DNA from: Streptomyces sp. SID12501 | Lineage (GTDB): Bacteria > Actinomycetota > Actinomycetes > Streptomycetales > Streptomycetaceae | NCBI RefSeq assembly: GCF_010550245.1 | Contig: NZ_JAAGLU010000053.1 | Coordinates: 1-44,486, forward strand | Direction: 5' to 3' | DNA: 44,486 nucleotides | In this document: positions 6,618 through 14,146 of the stretch, piece by piece | Layout of the letters: each line of letters opens with the position of its first letter | Numbering within the stretch: the first letter of the stretch is position 1 | Made by a program: the position numbers and the translations under genes | The notes under the pieces: model-generated | Seen by the model: the letters and a program-made list of their open reading frames with translations, nothing else | The model's database searches: none | What the model was told of the DNA's origin: nothing

Positions 6618-8354
6618 GTGAACGACCCATACGACTCGGGGTACGACGGCGACCAGCAGTACGAGCTCGTCGGCTACGACGACCACGGCCGGCCTGTGTA
6701 CCAGCCGGTGGCGCCACAGCAGCAGTACCAGCAACAGGTACAGCAGCCAGGGCAGCAGTCGTACGACCCTTACGCACAGCAGGCCCCCCAGACGCAGGGG
6801 TACGAGGGGTACGGCTACGACCCGTACGCGACCGGGCAGCAGCAGCCCGTCCCGTCGTACGACCCGTACGGCGTCGCCGACCCGGCCACCGGGTACGACC
6901 CCTACGGGCAGGCGGCGAGCAGCGGGCAGCAGCCCCGGATCGCCGAGCAGGCACCGCCCGTGGTGCCGACGGCACGGACCGCGCAGGCCGAACAGACCGC
7001 CTACGTCCCGCAGCAGGGCGGGCCGGTCGGGGGCGACGTCCCGCAGGCTCAGGAGAGCCCGCAGGACGGGGGTGAACGCGACTACAGCACCCAGCAGTTC
7101 GCCTTCGTCGAGGAGCCCACCGGCGACTCCGAGGACGTCATCGACTGGCTGAACTTCACCGAGAACCGCACCGAGCGGCGCGAGGAGGCCAAGCGCCGCG
7201 CGCGTGGCCGCGGCATCGCCCTGGTCGTCGTCCTCGCCCTGGTGGCGGTGGGCGGAGCCGGCTACCTCTGGTACGCGGGGAAGCTGCCCGGGACGTCCTC
7301 CACGGACACCAGAACCACCGGGGCGACCACCGCGGGGGCCCAGAAACGGGACGTCGTCGTCGTCCACCTGCACAACACCAAGAAGGGCGGCACCTCCACT
7401 GTGCTGCTCGTCGACAACGCCACCGCCAAGCAGGGCACCACCGTCCTGCTGCCCAACTCCCTCGCCCTGACCGACGACGACGGCACCACGACAACGCTCG
7501 CCAAGTCCGTCGACGACGACGGCTCCTCCGGGACACGCGACGCGCTCGACACGGTCCTCGGCACCGACATCGAGGGCACCTGGCGGCTCGACACCCCCTA
7601 CCTGCAGAACCTCGTCGAGCTGGTCGGCAACATCGACATCGACACCAACACCGACGTACCCGACCCGGACGCCAAGAAGAAGGGCACGACGCCCCTGGTG
7701 AAGAAGGGCGAGGCCCAGACCCTCAGCGGCAAGATGGCCGTCGCCTACGCCACCTACCTCGCCTCCGGCGAGGCGCAGGACGCCCAGCTGGAGCGGTTCG
7801 GGCAGGTCATGCAGGGGGTGCTGCGCAAGCTGTCCTCGGACAGCCAGGCCGCGACGGTCACCGTGCAGACGCTGGCGCAGATCCTCGACCCCTCGCTGAC
7901 CGACAAGGACCTCGGCAGCTTCCTCGCCAGGCTCGCCGACCTCGCCAAGGGCGGCGACTACAAGACCGCGCTGCTGCCCGTCCGGGGCGACGGCACCCTG
8001 AGCGCCCAGGCCAGCTCCTCGGTCGTCAAGACCGTGCTCGGCGGCACCGCCAAGAGCCCCGACAAGGGCGCCGCGGTCCGTGTCTCCGTCCAGAACGCCA
8101 GCGGCGACAAGAGCGGCACCGAGAAGGCCCGCATCGCCCTCCTCAACGGTGGCTTCACCTTCCTGGAGGCCGGTACGGCCGACACCGCCCGCGCCACGTC
8201 ACAGGTCACCTATGCCGACGCCGCCGACAAGCAGAACGCCACCGAGGCAGCCAAGACGCTGGGCTTGCCCACGAGCTCGGTCAAGAAGGGCACGGTCTCC
8301 TCGAACGCCGACGTGTCGGTGATCCTCGGCCAGGACTACAAGGCTGGTTCGTGA
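6618..8354 (+). CDS. LytR_C-domain membrane protein with degenerate LCP-like region
   Basis: The GTG at 6618 follows GAGAGGGG at 6605-6612. The product has 578 aa. Residues 1-195 are cytoplasmic and rich in Gln, Tyr and Pro, with four [SG]YDPY[AG] repeats. A membrane helix (GIALVVVLALVAVGGAGYLW, about 199-218) follows. The outer part, about 244-430, resembles a LytR-CpsA-Psr domain in outline (VVVVHLHNTKKGG, LLVDNATAKQGTTVLLPNS, LSGKMAVAYATYL), but the Asp/Arg residues that bind the lipid pyrophosphate in active enzymes seem missing. The last 90 residues are a LytR_C domain (VRVSVQNASGDKSGTEKA). A catalytic role in attaching polymers to peptidoglycan is doubtful; a binding role is likelier. 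Confidence 0.85.
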   Translation: MNDPYDSGYDGDQQYELVGYDDHGRPVYQPVAPQQQYQQQVQQPGQQSYDPYAQQAPQTQGYEGYGYDPYATGQQQPVPSYDPYGVADPATGYDPYGQAASSGQQPRIAEQAPPVVPTARTAQAEQTAYVPQQGGPVGGDVPQAQESPQDGGERDYSTQQFAFVEEPTGDSEDVIDWLNFTENRTERREEAKRRARGRGIALVVVLALVAVGGAGYLWYAGKLPGTSSTDTRTTGATTAGAQKRDVVVVHLHNTKKGGTSTVLLVDNATAKQGTTVLLPNSLALTDDDGTTTTLAKSVDDDGSSGTRDALDTVLGTDIEGTWRLDTPYLQNLVELVGNIDIDTNTDVPDPDAKKKGTTPLVKKGEAQTLSGKMAVAYATYLASGEAQDAQLERFGQVMQGVLRKLSSDSQAATVTVQTLAQILDPSLTDKDLGSFLARLADLAKGGDYKTALLPVRGDGTLSAQASSSVVKTVLGGTAKSPDKGAAVRVSVQNASGDKSGTEKARIALLNGGFTFLEAGTADTARATSQVTYADAADKQNATEAAKTLGLPTSSVKKGTVSSNADVSVILGQDYKAGS

Positions 8355-8379
8355 CGGCGCGACGGTGTCACGGCGCGCA

Positions 8380-8409
8380 CACCCCGGGCCCGAGCGGGTG
8401 CCCGGGGTG
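8380..8409 (+). terminator. Terminator after the LytR_C gene
   Basis: CACCCCGGGC (8380-8389) pairs perfectly with GCCCGGGGTG (8400-8409) around a 10-nt loop, 26 nt after the stop codon. No U-tract. It suggests rsfS has its own promoter or depends on read-through. Confidence 0.65.
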
Positions 8410-8500
8410 CGATCCGGTAATGACGTGGGGTGGTGTCGGTGGTCCGTGAGACCCTTGGGTAACCCGTACGGGTCCCTGACCGCCGACCGAAAGCCTTGTA

Positions 8501-8944
8501 GTGACCGCCACTGACCGTTCCATCGAGCTCATCTCCGCCGCCGCTCAGGCGGCTGCCGACAAGCTCGCGCACGACATCATCGCCTACGACGTCAGCGACG
8601 TGCTGTCGATCACGGACGCCTTCCTGCTGGCCTCCGCACCCAACGACCGCCAGGTCAAGTCGATCGTCGACGAGATCGAGGAGCAGCTCAGCAAGGAGCT
8701 CGGCGTCAAGCCGGTCCGCCGCGAGGGCGACCGCGAGGCCCGCTGGGTGCTCCTGGACTACGTCGACATCGTCGTCCACGTCCAGCACAGCGAGGAGCGC
8801 GTCTTCTACGCCCTGGAGCGGCTCTGGAAGGACTGCCCCGAGCTGGAGCTCCCCGACGACGCCAAGGCCACCCGTGGCAAGGCCGCCGAGCACGCCAAGC
8901 TTCGGGTCGAGGAGGACACCGCCGACTTCGGAGGCCTGCGGTGA
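8501..8944 (+). CDS. rsfS: Ribosomal silencing factor RsfS (Iojap/YbeB family)
   Basis: RsfS binds protein L14 on the large ribosomal subunit and blocks subunit joining when nutrients are short. The 147-residue product contains the family core: KLAHDIIAYDVSDVLSITDAF, SAPNDRQVKSIVDEIEE, EGDREARWVLLDYVDIVVHV and a following Tyr-Leu-rich helix. The start is GTG at 8501; the upstream GAAAG is a poor ribosome binding site. Its stop overlaps the start of the next gene by four bases (GTGA), indicating translational coupling. Linkage to nadD is common in bacteria. Confidence 0.95.
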   Translation: MTATDRSIELISAAAQAAADKLAHDIIAYDVSDVLSITDAFLLASAPNDRQVKSIVDEIEEQLSKELGVKPVRREGDREARWVLLDYVDIVVHVQHSEERVFYALERLWKDCPELELPDDAKATRGKAAEHAKLRVEEDTADFGGLR

Positions 8945-9615
8945 CCGCTCCCGCGCCCGCCGGGGCCCGTCGCAAGCCGGGCCCGGGCCGCCGCCTCATC
9001 CTGTGGCGCCACGGCCAGACGGCGTGGAACGTGGAGCGGCGCTTCCAGGGCACCACGGACGTCGAGCTCACCGGGACCGGCATCGGCCAGGCCCGGCGCG
9101 CCGCCCGGCTGCTCGCCTCCCTGAAGCCCGACGCGATCGTCGCCTCGGACCTCCAGCGCGCGGCGCACACCGCGCGCGAACTCGCCGAGCTCACCGGCCT
9201 CACGGTGACGCACGACGAGGGCCTGCGCGAGACGTACGCGGGCGTCTGGCAGGGGCTGACGCACGACGAGATCATCGCCCGCCACGGCGACGAGTACGCC
9301 GCTTGGAAGCGCGGTGAGCCGATCCGCCGCGGCGGCGGCGAACTGGAGACCGAGGTCGCCGACCGAGCCGCCCCCGTGGTGCTGCGGCACGCCGAGAAGA
9401 TCCCCGAGGACGGCACCCTCGTGGTGGTCAGCCACGGCGGCACCATCCGGACCACCATCGGGCGCCTGCTCGGCCTGGAGTCCCATCACTGGGAGAGCCT
9501 CGGCGGCCTCTCCAACTGCTGCTGGTCCGTCCTCGGCGAGGGCGCCCGCGGCTGGCGCCTCCTCGAGCACAACGCCGGCACACTGCCCGAACCGGTCCTC
9601 GGCGACGACGACTGA
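8941..9615 (+). CDS. Histidine phosphatase superfamily protein (phosphoglycerate mutase-like)
   Basis: The product is 224 aa. The phosphate pocket is LWRHGQTAWN with the phospho-accepting His24, followed by FQGTTDVELTGTGIGQA. The acid/base residue is in LRETYAGVWQG and the second histidine is in VVVSHGGTIR. The lack of residues specific to glycolytic mutase, and the position after rsfS, point to a broad-specificity or metabolite phosphatase. It overlaps rsfS by four bases and is probably translated with it. The substrate cannot be read from the sequence. Confidence 0.9.
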   Translation: MTAPAPAGARRKPGPGRRLILWRHGQTAWNVERRFQGTTDVELTGTGIGQARRAARLLASLKPDAIVASDLQRAAHTARELAELTGLTVTHDEGLRETYAGVWQGLTHDEIIARHGDEYAAWKRGEPIRRGGGELETEVADRAAPVVLRHAEKIPEDGTLVVVSHGGTIRTTIGRLLGLESHHWESLGGLSNCCWSVLGEGARGWRLLEHNAGTLPEPVLGDDD

Positions 9616-9655
9616 GCGCCCCTCCCCGCACCCCGTCAGGGACCGGGACCCGGAT

Positions 9656-9685
9656 TTCACTTTCCGGCTGGTCGCAGGCTAAAGT
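9656..9685 (+). promoter_or_regulatory. Candidate promoter of the first tRNA-Ala
   Basis: TTCACT (9656-9661) and TAAAGT (9680-9685) are separated by 18 bp, about 38 bp before the tRNA. The -10 box is good and the -35 moderate. Confidence 0.45.
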
Positions 9686-9722
9686 TCTTCTTGTTCGCCC
9701 CGCCGGTCCGGGCGGAACGCGA

Positions 9723-9795
9723 GGGGCTATAGCTCAGTTGGTAGAGCGCCTGCATGGCATGCAGGAGGTCAGGAGTTCAATTCTCCTTAGCTCCA
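9723..9795 (+). tRNA. tRNA-Ala (anticodon GGC), copy 1
   Basis: A 73-nt cloverleaf: acceptor arms GGGGCTA and TAGCTCC, D stem GCTC/GAGC, anticodon stem CCTGC/GCAGG with loop ATGGCAT (anticodon GGC, reading GCC and GCU), and T arm AGGAG-TTCAATT-CTCCT. The 3' CCA is not encoded. It is identical to the copy at 10593; the identity extends over 83 bp (9717-9799 and 10587-10669). Confidence 0.97.
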
Positions 9796-9813
9796 CAGAT
9801 CAAGAACATCGTG

Positions 9814-9856
9814 CGACGAGAGTCCCGCTCCCCCCAGGGGAGCGGGACTCTCGTCG
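9814..9856 (+). terminator. Strong terminator of tRNA-Ala copy 1
   Basis: A 20-bp perfect inverted repeat, 9814-9833 with 9837-9856, leaves a 3-nt loop (CCA). It begins 18 nt after the tRNA and ends in TTCG, without a U-tract. Confidence 0.85.
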
Positions 9857-10083
9857 TTCGCCCGCCGTCTTCGGCAGACTCTTCCCGGACCCGCTTGAGT
9901 CACTTGGGGTCCCGGAGGCGTATACCTCTGCGGAAGCTCTTCTTACATGCAAGTTTGCGCTGCCCGCACGGCTGTGGTGGGTGCCGTGTCCGGACTGGTA
10001 CGAAGGCGTCGCTGACCGTATTGGTCCGTCCGTGGCAGAATCAAACGGCCGAAGGGGGCGCGGCCCGACGGGAGGGAGTTGCG

Positions 10084-10257
10084 ATGCCTGCGAGCATCCT
10101 CAGGGAGGTCGGTCACCTCCCTGAAGCGGCAGTCATACGGGGCAGGAGAACCCGTCTCAGCTGCCCTTCCTGCGGTTCCGGCCATGTCGCCCAGGTGCTC
10201 GGTGACAACGGTGGCGTTTCCTACGTGTGCACGGCCTGCGGCCACAGCTGGAGCTGA
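10084..10257 (+). CDS. Small zinc-ribbon protein, 57 aa
   Basis: The ATG at 10084 is preceded by GGGAGGGAG (10070-10078) at good spacing. The product has two CxxC knuckles, CPSC (Cys27, Cys30) and CTAC (Cys49, Cys52), 18 residues apart, as in a zinc ribbon, ending in GHSW. It resembles the zinc ribbons of transcription or ribosome-associated factors, but no partner is evident. Three bases separate it from the next gene, also a small zinc-binding protein, so the two are probably co-transcribed. Function unknown. Confidence 0.75.
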   Translation: MPASILREVGHLPEAAVIRGRRTRLSCPSCGSGHVAQVLGDNGGVSYVCTACGHSWS

Positions 10258-10260
10258 TCG

Positions 10261-10494
10261 ATGGGTGCACACAGGAGGAAATGCGACTGGTGCGGCAGTG
10301 GTACGCCCATCGTCCGTGACATGGAGCCGGTGAACCACGACTACCAGTACTGGTGCGAGGAATGCGCGCGGGCGTTGATCATAAAGGGCGACCCGATCGA
10401 GACCTACCGTGAGCTGGAGGGCGAGCCGATCTACGGCCGGCTCCTCGAAGAGCACTGCACCCTCAAACGGTTCTACTCGTTCGTCACGGCCTGA
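10261..10494 (+). CDS. Small CxxC zinc-binding protein, 77 aa
   Basis: ATG 10261 follows the previous stop by three bases, with GGAG about 8 bases upstream. The cysteine pairs are CDWC (Cys8, Cys11) and CEEC (Cys32, Cys35), with His26 and Tyr residues between, which suggests one structural zinc. The C-terminal half is helical (EGEPIYGRLLEEHCTLKRFYSF). I do not recognise the family. With its neighbour it fills the space between two identical tRNA-Ala genes. Confidence 0.75.
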   Translation: MGAHRRKCDWCGSGTPIVRDMEPVNHDYQYWCEECARALIIKGDPIETYRELEGEPIYGRLLEEHCTLKRFYSFVTA

Positions 10495-10528
10495 CCCCGG
10501 TACCCCTGCCGGGCCGGTCGGAAACGAT

Positions 10529-10557
10529 TTGGTGCTGCACCGGGGGACCGGTAATGT
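10529..10557 (+). promoter_or_regulatory. Promoter of the second tRNA-Ala
   Basis: TTGGTG (10529-10534), a 17-bp spacer and TAATGT (10552-10557) form a good vegetative (HrdB-type) promoter 35 bp upstream of the tRNA. Confidence 0.65.
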
Positions 10558-10592
10558 TGGCGTCGCCGCCGGGGAAACCCGGTGGGACGCGA

Positions 10593-10665
10593 GGGGCTAT
10601 AGCTCAGTTGGTAGAGCGCCTGCATGGCATGCAGGAGGTCAGGAGTTCAATTCTCCTTAGCTCCA
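10593..10665 (+). tRNA. tRNA-Ala (anticodon GGC), copy 2
   Basis: Identical in sequence to copy 1 at 9723-9795, with the same cloverleaf and anticodon GGC and no encoded CCA. It has its own promoter and terminator, different from those of copy 1, so both are probably expressed. Confidence 0.97.
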
Positions 10666-10672
10666 CAGAAAT

Positions 10673-10709
10673 CGAAGGCGGGTCATCCGAACAGGATGGC
10701 CCGCCTTCG
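10673..10709 (+). terminator. Terminator of tRNA-Ala copy 2
   Basis: A 16-bp stem, 10673-10688 with 10694-10709, has one G-U pair and a 5-nt loop (GAACA). It begins 7 nt after the tRNA. The sequence is unrelated to the terminator of copy 1. Confidence 0.8.
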
Positions 10710-10755
10710 GCGTTGTGCGCGGAGATGGGTGCGGGGATACGTACGGGGAACGCGG

Positions 10756-10791
10756 ACGGCGGGCCACTCGATCGATCGAGTGGCCCGCCGT
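10756..10791 (-). terminator. Perfect palindrome, terminator of the NuoF-like gene
   Basis: 36 bp of perfect dyad symmetry (18-bp arms) centred on GATCGATC, 17 bp beyond the minus-strand stop codon at 10809. It can form a hairpin of about 16 bp with a 4-nt loop on either strand, so it may also block read-through from the tRNA. Confidence 0.75.
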
Positions 10792-10808
10792 GGTTGCTTC
10801 CGGGTGTC

Positions 10809-12428
10809 TCAGCGACCGCTGCCCAGGGCGCGTCGCCCCCGGCCGCCGCGCTGGGACAGGACCGGCAGGCGGTCGGGGGCCGAGGTTTTGGTGTCCTCCT
10901 CGAGGCGCAGTGCCAGCGCCGGGCAACGGCGCACCGCGCGCAGTGCCTTCGCCTCCGCGTACCGGGGCACCTTCGCCTGCGCGACGGTCGGGAAGCCGTC
11001 GGCGCCGAGTTCGAAGACCTCCGGGAGGATGTCGGCGCACAGTCCGTGGCCCCGGCAGAGGGTCCAGTCGACGTAGATCTTCTGGCGGCTGGGGCCGCTC
11101 TCCTCCTCCGCCTGGCCGCCCGGGATGCCCGTGGGCGTCTGACCGCCCTCGAAGAGCGGCAGAACGCCTTCTACGGGCCTTCCGCAGCCGTTTCCGAGGA
11201 CGTGGGCCGCGAGGTCGTCCGTGAACGCCTTGATGGTCGATTCCAGGAACATCGCCGAGCCGTCCGGGTGCGAGCACGCGCCGCGTCGTTTCACGGACTT
11301 GGCGACCTGCTTGACGGCCTCCAGCGCGGCCGGGCCGCCGCCGTTGAGGATGTCCGCCATGCCGCGCGCCGCGGCGGGCAGACCGAGGTAGCAGGGGCCG
11401 CACTGGCCGGCGCTCTCCTCGGCCAGCCACTGGGCCACGCGCAGCGACTCGCCCAGCGGGCAGGTGTCCTGGCTGATCGGCAGGATCGCGCCGGCGCCGA
11501 GCGCGCCGCCCACCGCGTCGAGGGAGTTGCGCGAGACGATCGCCTCGTTGACCGTCGCCGAGTCGATCCACTTGCCGTGGTAGCCGCCGGTCAGCACACC
11601 CTGCGGGACCGGCGGGGCGCCGGCGAGCTGGAGGACGTACCGCAGCGGCACACCGGTGGGGACCTCGATCACCATGGGGCGGGCGACCGCGCCGGAGACC
11701 GTGAGCATGACGGTGCCCGGCTCGTCGTACAGGCCGGTGTTGCAGTAGCGCTCGGCCCCGATACGGGCGGCGATGGCCAGCTGGGCGTACGTCTCGGCGT
11801 TGGACAGCAGGGTGGGTGCGCCGCCGACGCCGCTCTGTGAGGCGCTGATCTTGCGGCCGGGCGGGATCGCCGGGCCGCCGTCGATGGAACGGATCAGGGA
11901 GGCGGCGGCGCCGGTGACCATCCGGATCGGATTGCGCTGCACGCGCGCACGCAGGGCCGACCGGCGCCCGTTGTTGAGGCCGCGCTCGGCGAGTGCGGCC
12001 TCCATGGAGCGCTGGGTGGATTCACGTGTCACCCCGATGACGAGGGTGCGGGCGCCCATGGCCTCCGCGCAGAGCAGGGCGCCGTCCAGGATGAGGTGCG
12101 GGGCACGGTTGACCAGCACCGTGTCCTTGCGGCAGGCGGGTTCGTCCTCGCTCGCGTTGACGACGACGACCGGCCGCACACCGCGGCGGATCGCCGTCTC
12201 GGCGACCGACCGCAGCTTCTTGTGAAAAGGGAAGCCCGCGCCGCCGCGGCCCTTCAGTGAAATGCGTTCGGCGAGCTGCGCGAGCTGCTCGCCGCCCATC
12301 GGTTCGAGCGGCCCATGCACCTTGAGGTGCATGGGCAGGTCCAGTCGTTCGACAAGGTCGAAACCCGACGTGAGCTGGGGAAGCCCGACCACGCGGACTT
12401 CGGGGACGTCGGGCAGAGCCTCGTTCAC
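10809..12428 (-). CDS. NuoF-like flavoprotein fused to a ferredoxin
   Basis: The product is 539 aa. The N-terminal part is NuoF/HoxF-like: GRGGAGFP (60-67) for FMN and NADH binding, NASEDEPACRKD, and an SLBB-like region near 250-300. The usual [4Fe-4S] motif is altered: Cys343 and Cys346 (QCGPC) and Cys385 (GAC) are present, but the first cysteine is replaced in ESAGQCGPC. Residues 450-510 form a ferredoxin with CRGHGLC (Cys458, His461, Cys464) and CP (Cys502), the pattern of actinobacterial ferredoxins with CxxHxxC. It overlaps the haem-b membrane gene by four bases (ATGA). It probably passes electrons from NAD(P)H to that partner; the final acceptor is unknown. Confidence 0.85.
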   Translation of the reverse strand: MNEALPDVPEVRVVGLPQLTSGFDLVERLDLPMHLKVHGPLEPMGGEQLAQLAERISLKGRGGAGFPFHKKLRSVAETAIRRGVRPVVVVNASEDEPACRKDTVLVNRAPHLILDGALLCAEAMGARTLVIGVTRESTQRSMEAALAERGLNNGRRSALRARVQRNPIRMVTGAAASLIRSIDGGPAIPPGRKISASQSGVGGAPTLLSNAETYAQLAIAARIGAERYCNTGLYDEPGTVMLTVSGAVARPMVIEVPTGVPLRYVLQLAGAPPVPQGVLTGGYHGKWIDSATVNEAIVSRNSLDAVGGALGAGAILPISQDTCPLGESLRVAQWLAEESAGQCGPCYLGLPAAARGMADILNGGGPAALEAVKQVAKSVKRRGACSHPDGSAMFLESTIKAFTDDLAAHVLGNGCGRPVEGVLPLFEGGQTPTGIPGGQAEEESGPSRQKIYVDWTLCRGHGLCADILPEVFELGADGFPTVAQAKVPRYAEAKALRAVRRCPALALRLEEDTKTSAPDRLPVLSQRGGRGRRALGSGR

Positions 12429-13726
12429 TTAAAGCCTCCGGAAGGCGCGTTCCAAGGTTCGCCCGAACCCGGTGCGTCGAAGTCATAGGAAGCACCGGGG
12501 TTTGTATCAGTGGCGGGACCGCTGTTGTACGTGTCGTTCGCGTTGTACGTGCCATAGGCGGCATTCGACTCACCGGTGTTGTACACATCACCCGTGTTGT
12601 ACGCGGCAGCGCCCGGATTGCCATAGACCGGGATGTTGTATCCGGTGTCGTTCATCGGGTCGTACGCCGACACGGGAGCCTCGCCGAGGGGCGGCGGGGA
12701 CGGGATCGGCCAGCTGCCCGACGTACTGCCGTCCATCCGCGGCATCGCCTCGGTGGACTGGATGTCCATACGGGCGGTCTGGTCCATGTACGAGTCCTGC
12801 GCGCGTGGGGGCGGCGTCACGGCACGGTAGGCCGCCGCGAAGCCGTCCTGCGCGGGTTCGGGTGTCATGGTGCGGCTGGCCGGAGCGTCGTAGAGCGGCG
12901 CCGCGGAGGGCGCGCTGCGCGGTGTGGGTATCCCCGCGTCCCCGCGCGCGGGCCTGCCCGCCGACGGGTTCTCGTAGCCCGGCAGGGAGGACTCCCCGAG
13001 GCGTGCCCGGCTCGCGTCCAGGCCCTCGCGGCCCATGCGCTCCTGGGACCCCAGGATCGCCATGATCTGGGCGGCCACCTTGCGCTTGAACGGACGGGGC
13101 GCCGAGCGCAGCGCCAGGGCCGCGATGACCGCGACCAGGCACAGGCTGTACAGGATCGTGAAGACCGGCTTCGCCTGACGGCCCGCGTACAGGCCGTGGA
13201 CCAGCGCGAAGCACCAGGCCGGGTAGGCCAGCATGTGCATCGCGCGCCAGCGCGCGGCGACCGGTGCCGGGGAGGCGAACCGGCTGCGCAGCGCGCCGGT
13301 GACGGCTGTGAAGATCATGAGCAGGCCGGCCATGGAGCCCATGCCGATGAGACCTGAGGTGCCGGTGACGCCGAGGCTGAAGGGGATCAGTGCGGCGATC
13401 AGCGTGACGTGGTCGAGTGCCAGCTTCACCGAGACGTGCAGCAGCAGGAAGGCGACCGAGGAGACGGCGGTCGTCCGGTGCACGGCCTGTGCGATCAACC
13501 GCTGACGGGTGTTCAGGAAGACCCGGTCGGTCGCGACCAGTCCCCAGATCACCGAGCAGGAGAGGGCGACCAGCGACAGCACGCCGGCGCCGAAGTTGAG
13601 GAAGTCCTGGACCGTGTCACCTCCGACCAGCACGACCACGGGTATGAGCAGCAGCATGGCAGCGGTCGCCATCCCGGAGGCCGAACGGCCAGTCCCGGGA
13701 AGCGAACTGTTACTACGAGGGTTCAT
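12425..13726 (-). CDS. Haem-b type membrane electron carrier with long disordered tail
   Basis: The product is 433 aa. Residues 1-215 hold about six membrane helices. Histidines in or next to them (AQAVHRTTAV, LLLHVSVKLALDH, RAMHMLAYPAW, FALVHGLY) are placed as in ferric reductase-like transmembrane cytochromes that carry b haems. About 220 hydrophilic residues follow, rich in Pro, Gly, Ser, Tyr and Asn, with repeated YNTGDVYNTGES-like segments (about 370-415), probably cytoplasmic and disordered. GGAG lies about ten bases before the ATG. The NuoF-ferredoxin gene starts within its last codons. No NADH-binding domain is fused, so the neighbour probably supplies electrons. Confidence 0.8.
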   Translation of the reverse strand: MNPRSNSSLPGTGRSASGMATAAMLLLIPVVVLVGGDTVQDFLNFGAGVLSLVALSCSVIWGLVATDRVFLNTRQRLIAQAVHRTTAVSSVAFLLLHVSVKLALDHVTLIAALIPFSLGVTGTSGLIGMGSMAGLLMIFTAVTGALRSRFASPAPVAARWRAMHMLAYPAWCFALVHGLYAGRQAKPVFTILYSLCLVAVIAALALRSAPRPFKRKVAAQIMAILGSQERMGREGLDASRARLGESSLPGYENPSAGRPARGDAGIPTPRSAPSAAPLYDAPASRTMTPEPAQDGFAAAYRAVTPPPRAQDSYMDQTARMDIQSTEAMPRMDGSTSGSWPIPSPPPLGEAPVSAYDPMNDTGYNIPVYGNPGAAAYNTGDVYNTGESNAAYGTYNANDTYNSGPATDTNPGASYDFDAPGSGEPWNAPSGGFK

Positions 13727-14051
13727 GGGGGCAACTCCGAGCGGTTCGGGAAGGCGGTCCCGCGTCGAACTCTAAGTCGAGACATACCGAGGAGTACGAG
13801 GTTTGAGTTATTGCGCTGTTACCAAAGGGCTGTGAGGCCGTTGTGATGTCCCATAGGGGTTGTTACGCGGAGTAATTTTTGAACCTGGTTCAGGTTTTTC
13901 TGTGTGGCGATTCACGTTTCCCCCTGAGGTCCAAGAGGGTCGTGGGAGTGTCGTGTGGGGGTCCTGTGGGGACTTTCAGGACTCTTCCCGGGCGTGGCAC
14001 CCGGTGCCGCGCACCCCGGGAACTCCGTCGCGGCGCGCTCGACGGCTGCGG
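13727..14051. other. Intergenic region between the redox unit and leuS
   Basis: Part of this region is less GC-rich than the rest of the window, notably around 13800-13900. It must hold the promoter of the minus-strand redox genes; possible -10 elements on that strand cannot be ranked by eye. It contains one short palindrome (13882-13896) and no supported gene. Confidence 0.5.
13882..13896. promoter_or_regulatory. Candidate operator palindrome
   Basis: AACCTG-GTT-CAGGTT is a perfect 6-bp inverted repeat with a 3-bp centre in the AT-richer zone about 155 bp upstream of the haem-b gene. It is followed by TTTTC on the plus strand, so a weak terminator is an alternative. Confidence 0.3.
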
Positions 14052-14057
14052 TACCCT
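14052..14057 (+). promoter_or_regulatory. -10 box of the leuS leader transcript
   Basis: TACCCT occupies -12 to -7 from the leader-peptide ATG at 14064, so the leader peptide would be translated from a leaderless mRNA. No clear -35 was seen. Confidence 0.5.
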
Positions 14058-14063
14058 GACGCC

Positions 14064-14102
14064 ATGCGTGCCGTACGCCTTCTGCTTAGCGAGCCGCGCT
14101 GA
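14064..14102 (+). CDS. leuS leader peptide (MRAVRLLLSEPR)
   Basis: A 12-residue frame with three consecutive leucine codons, CTT CTG CTT, at positions 6-8. CTT is rare in Streptomyces, which would make the ribosome sensitive to charged tRNA-Leu. It precedes two RNA hairpins and leuS, the arrangement of a transcription attenuator. Scarce Leu-tRNA should stall the ribosome on the Leu codons and favour read-through into leuS. Attenuators upstream of leuS have, to my knowledge, been predicted in some Streptomyces by comparative genomics; the assignment here rests on the sequence. Confidence 0.75.
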   Translation: MRAVRLLLSEPR

Positions 14103-14108
14103 TCAGTC

Positions 14109-14133
14109 CCGACCACTGACGAATCGTGGTCGG
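14109..14133 (+). promoter_or_regulatory. leuS attenuator, upstream hairpin
   Basis: CCGACCAC (14109-14116) pairs with GTGGTCGG (14126-14133) around a 9-nt loop. It starts 7 nt after the leader-peptide stop, in the position of the pause or anti-antiterminator hairpin. The competing antiterminator pairing was not resolved by eye. Confidence 0.6.
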
Positions 14134-14146
14134 CATCGGCGCGGCG

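Noticed and set aside
9723..10665. tRNA duplication as the attachment sites of an integrated element
   Set aside because: Only two small zinc-ribbon genes lie between; no integrase, excisionase or replication gene is present.
13900..13925. Rex-like operator (TGTGGCGATTCACG) before the haem-b gene
   Set aside because: The Rex site needs TGTGAAC-type arms at fixed spacing; here the arms are imperfect and the spacing is two bases short.
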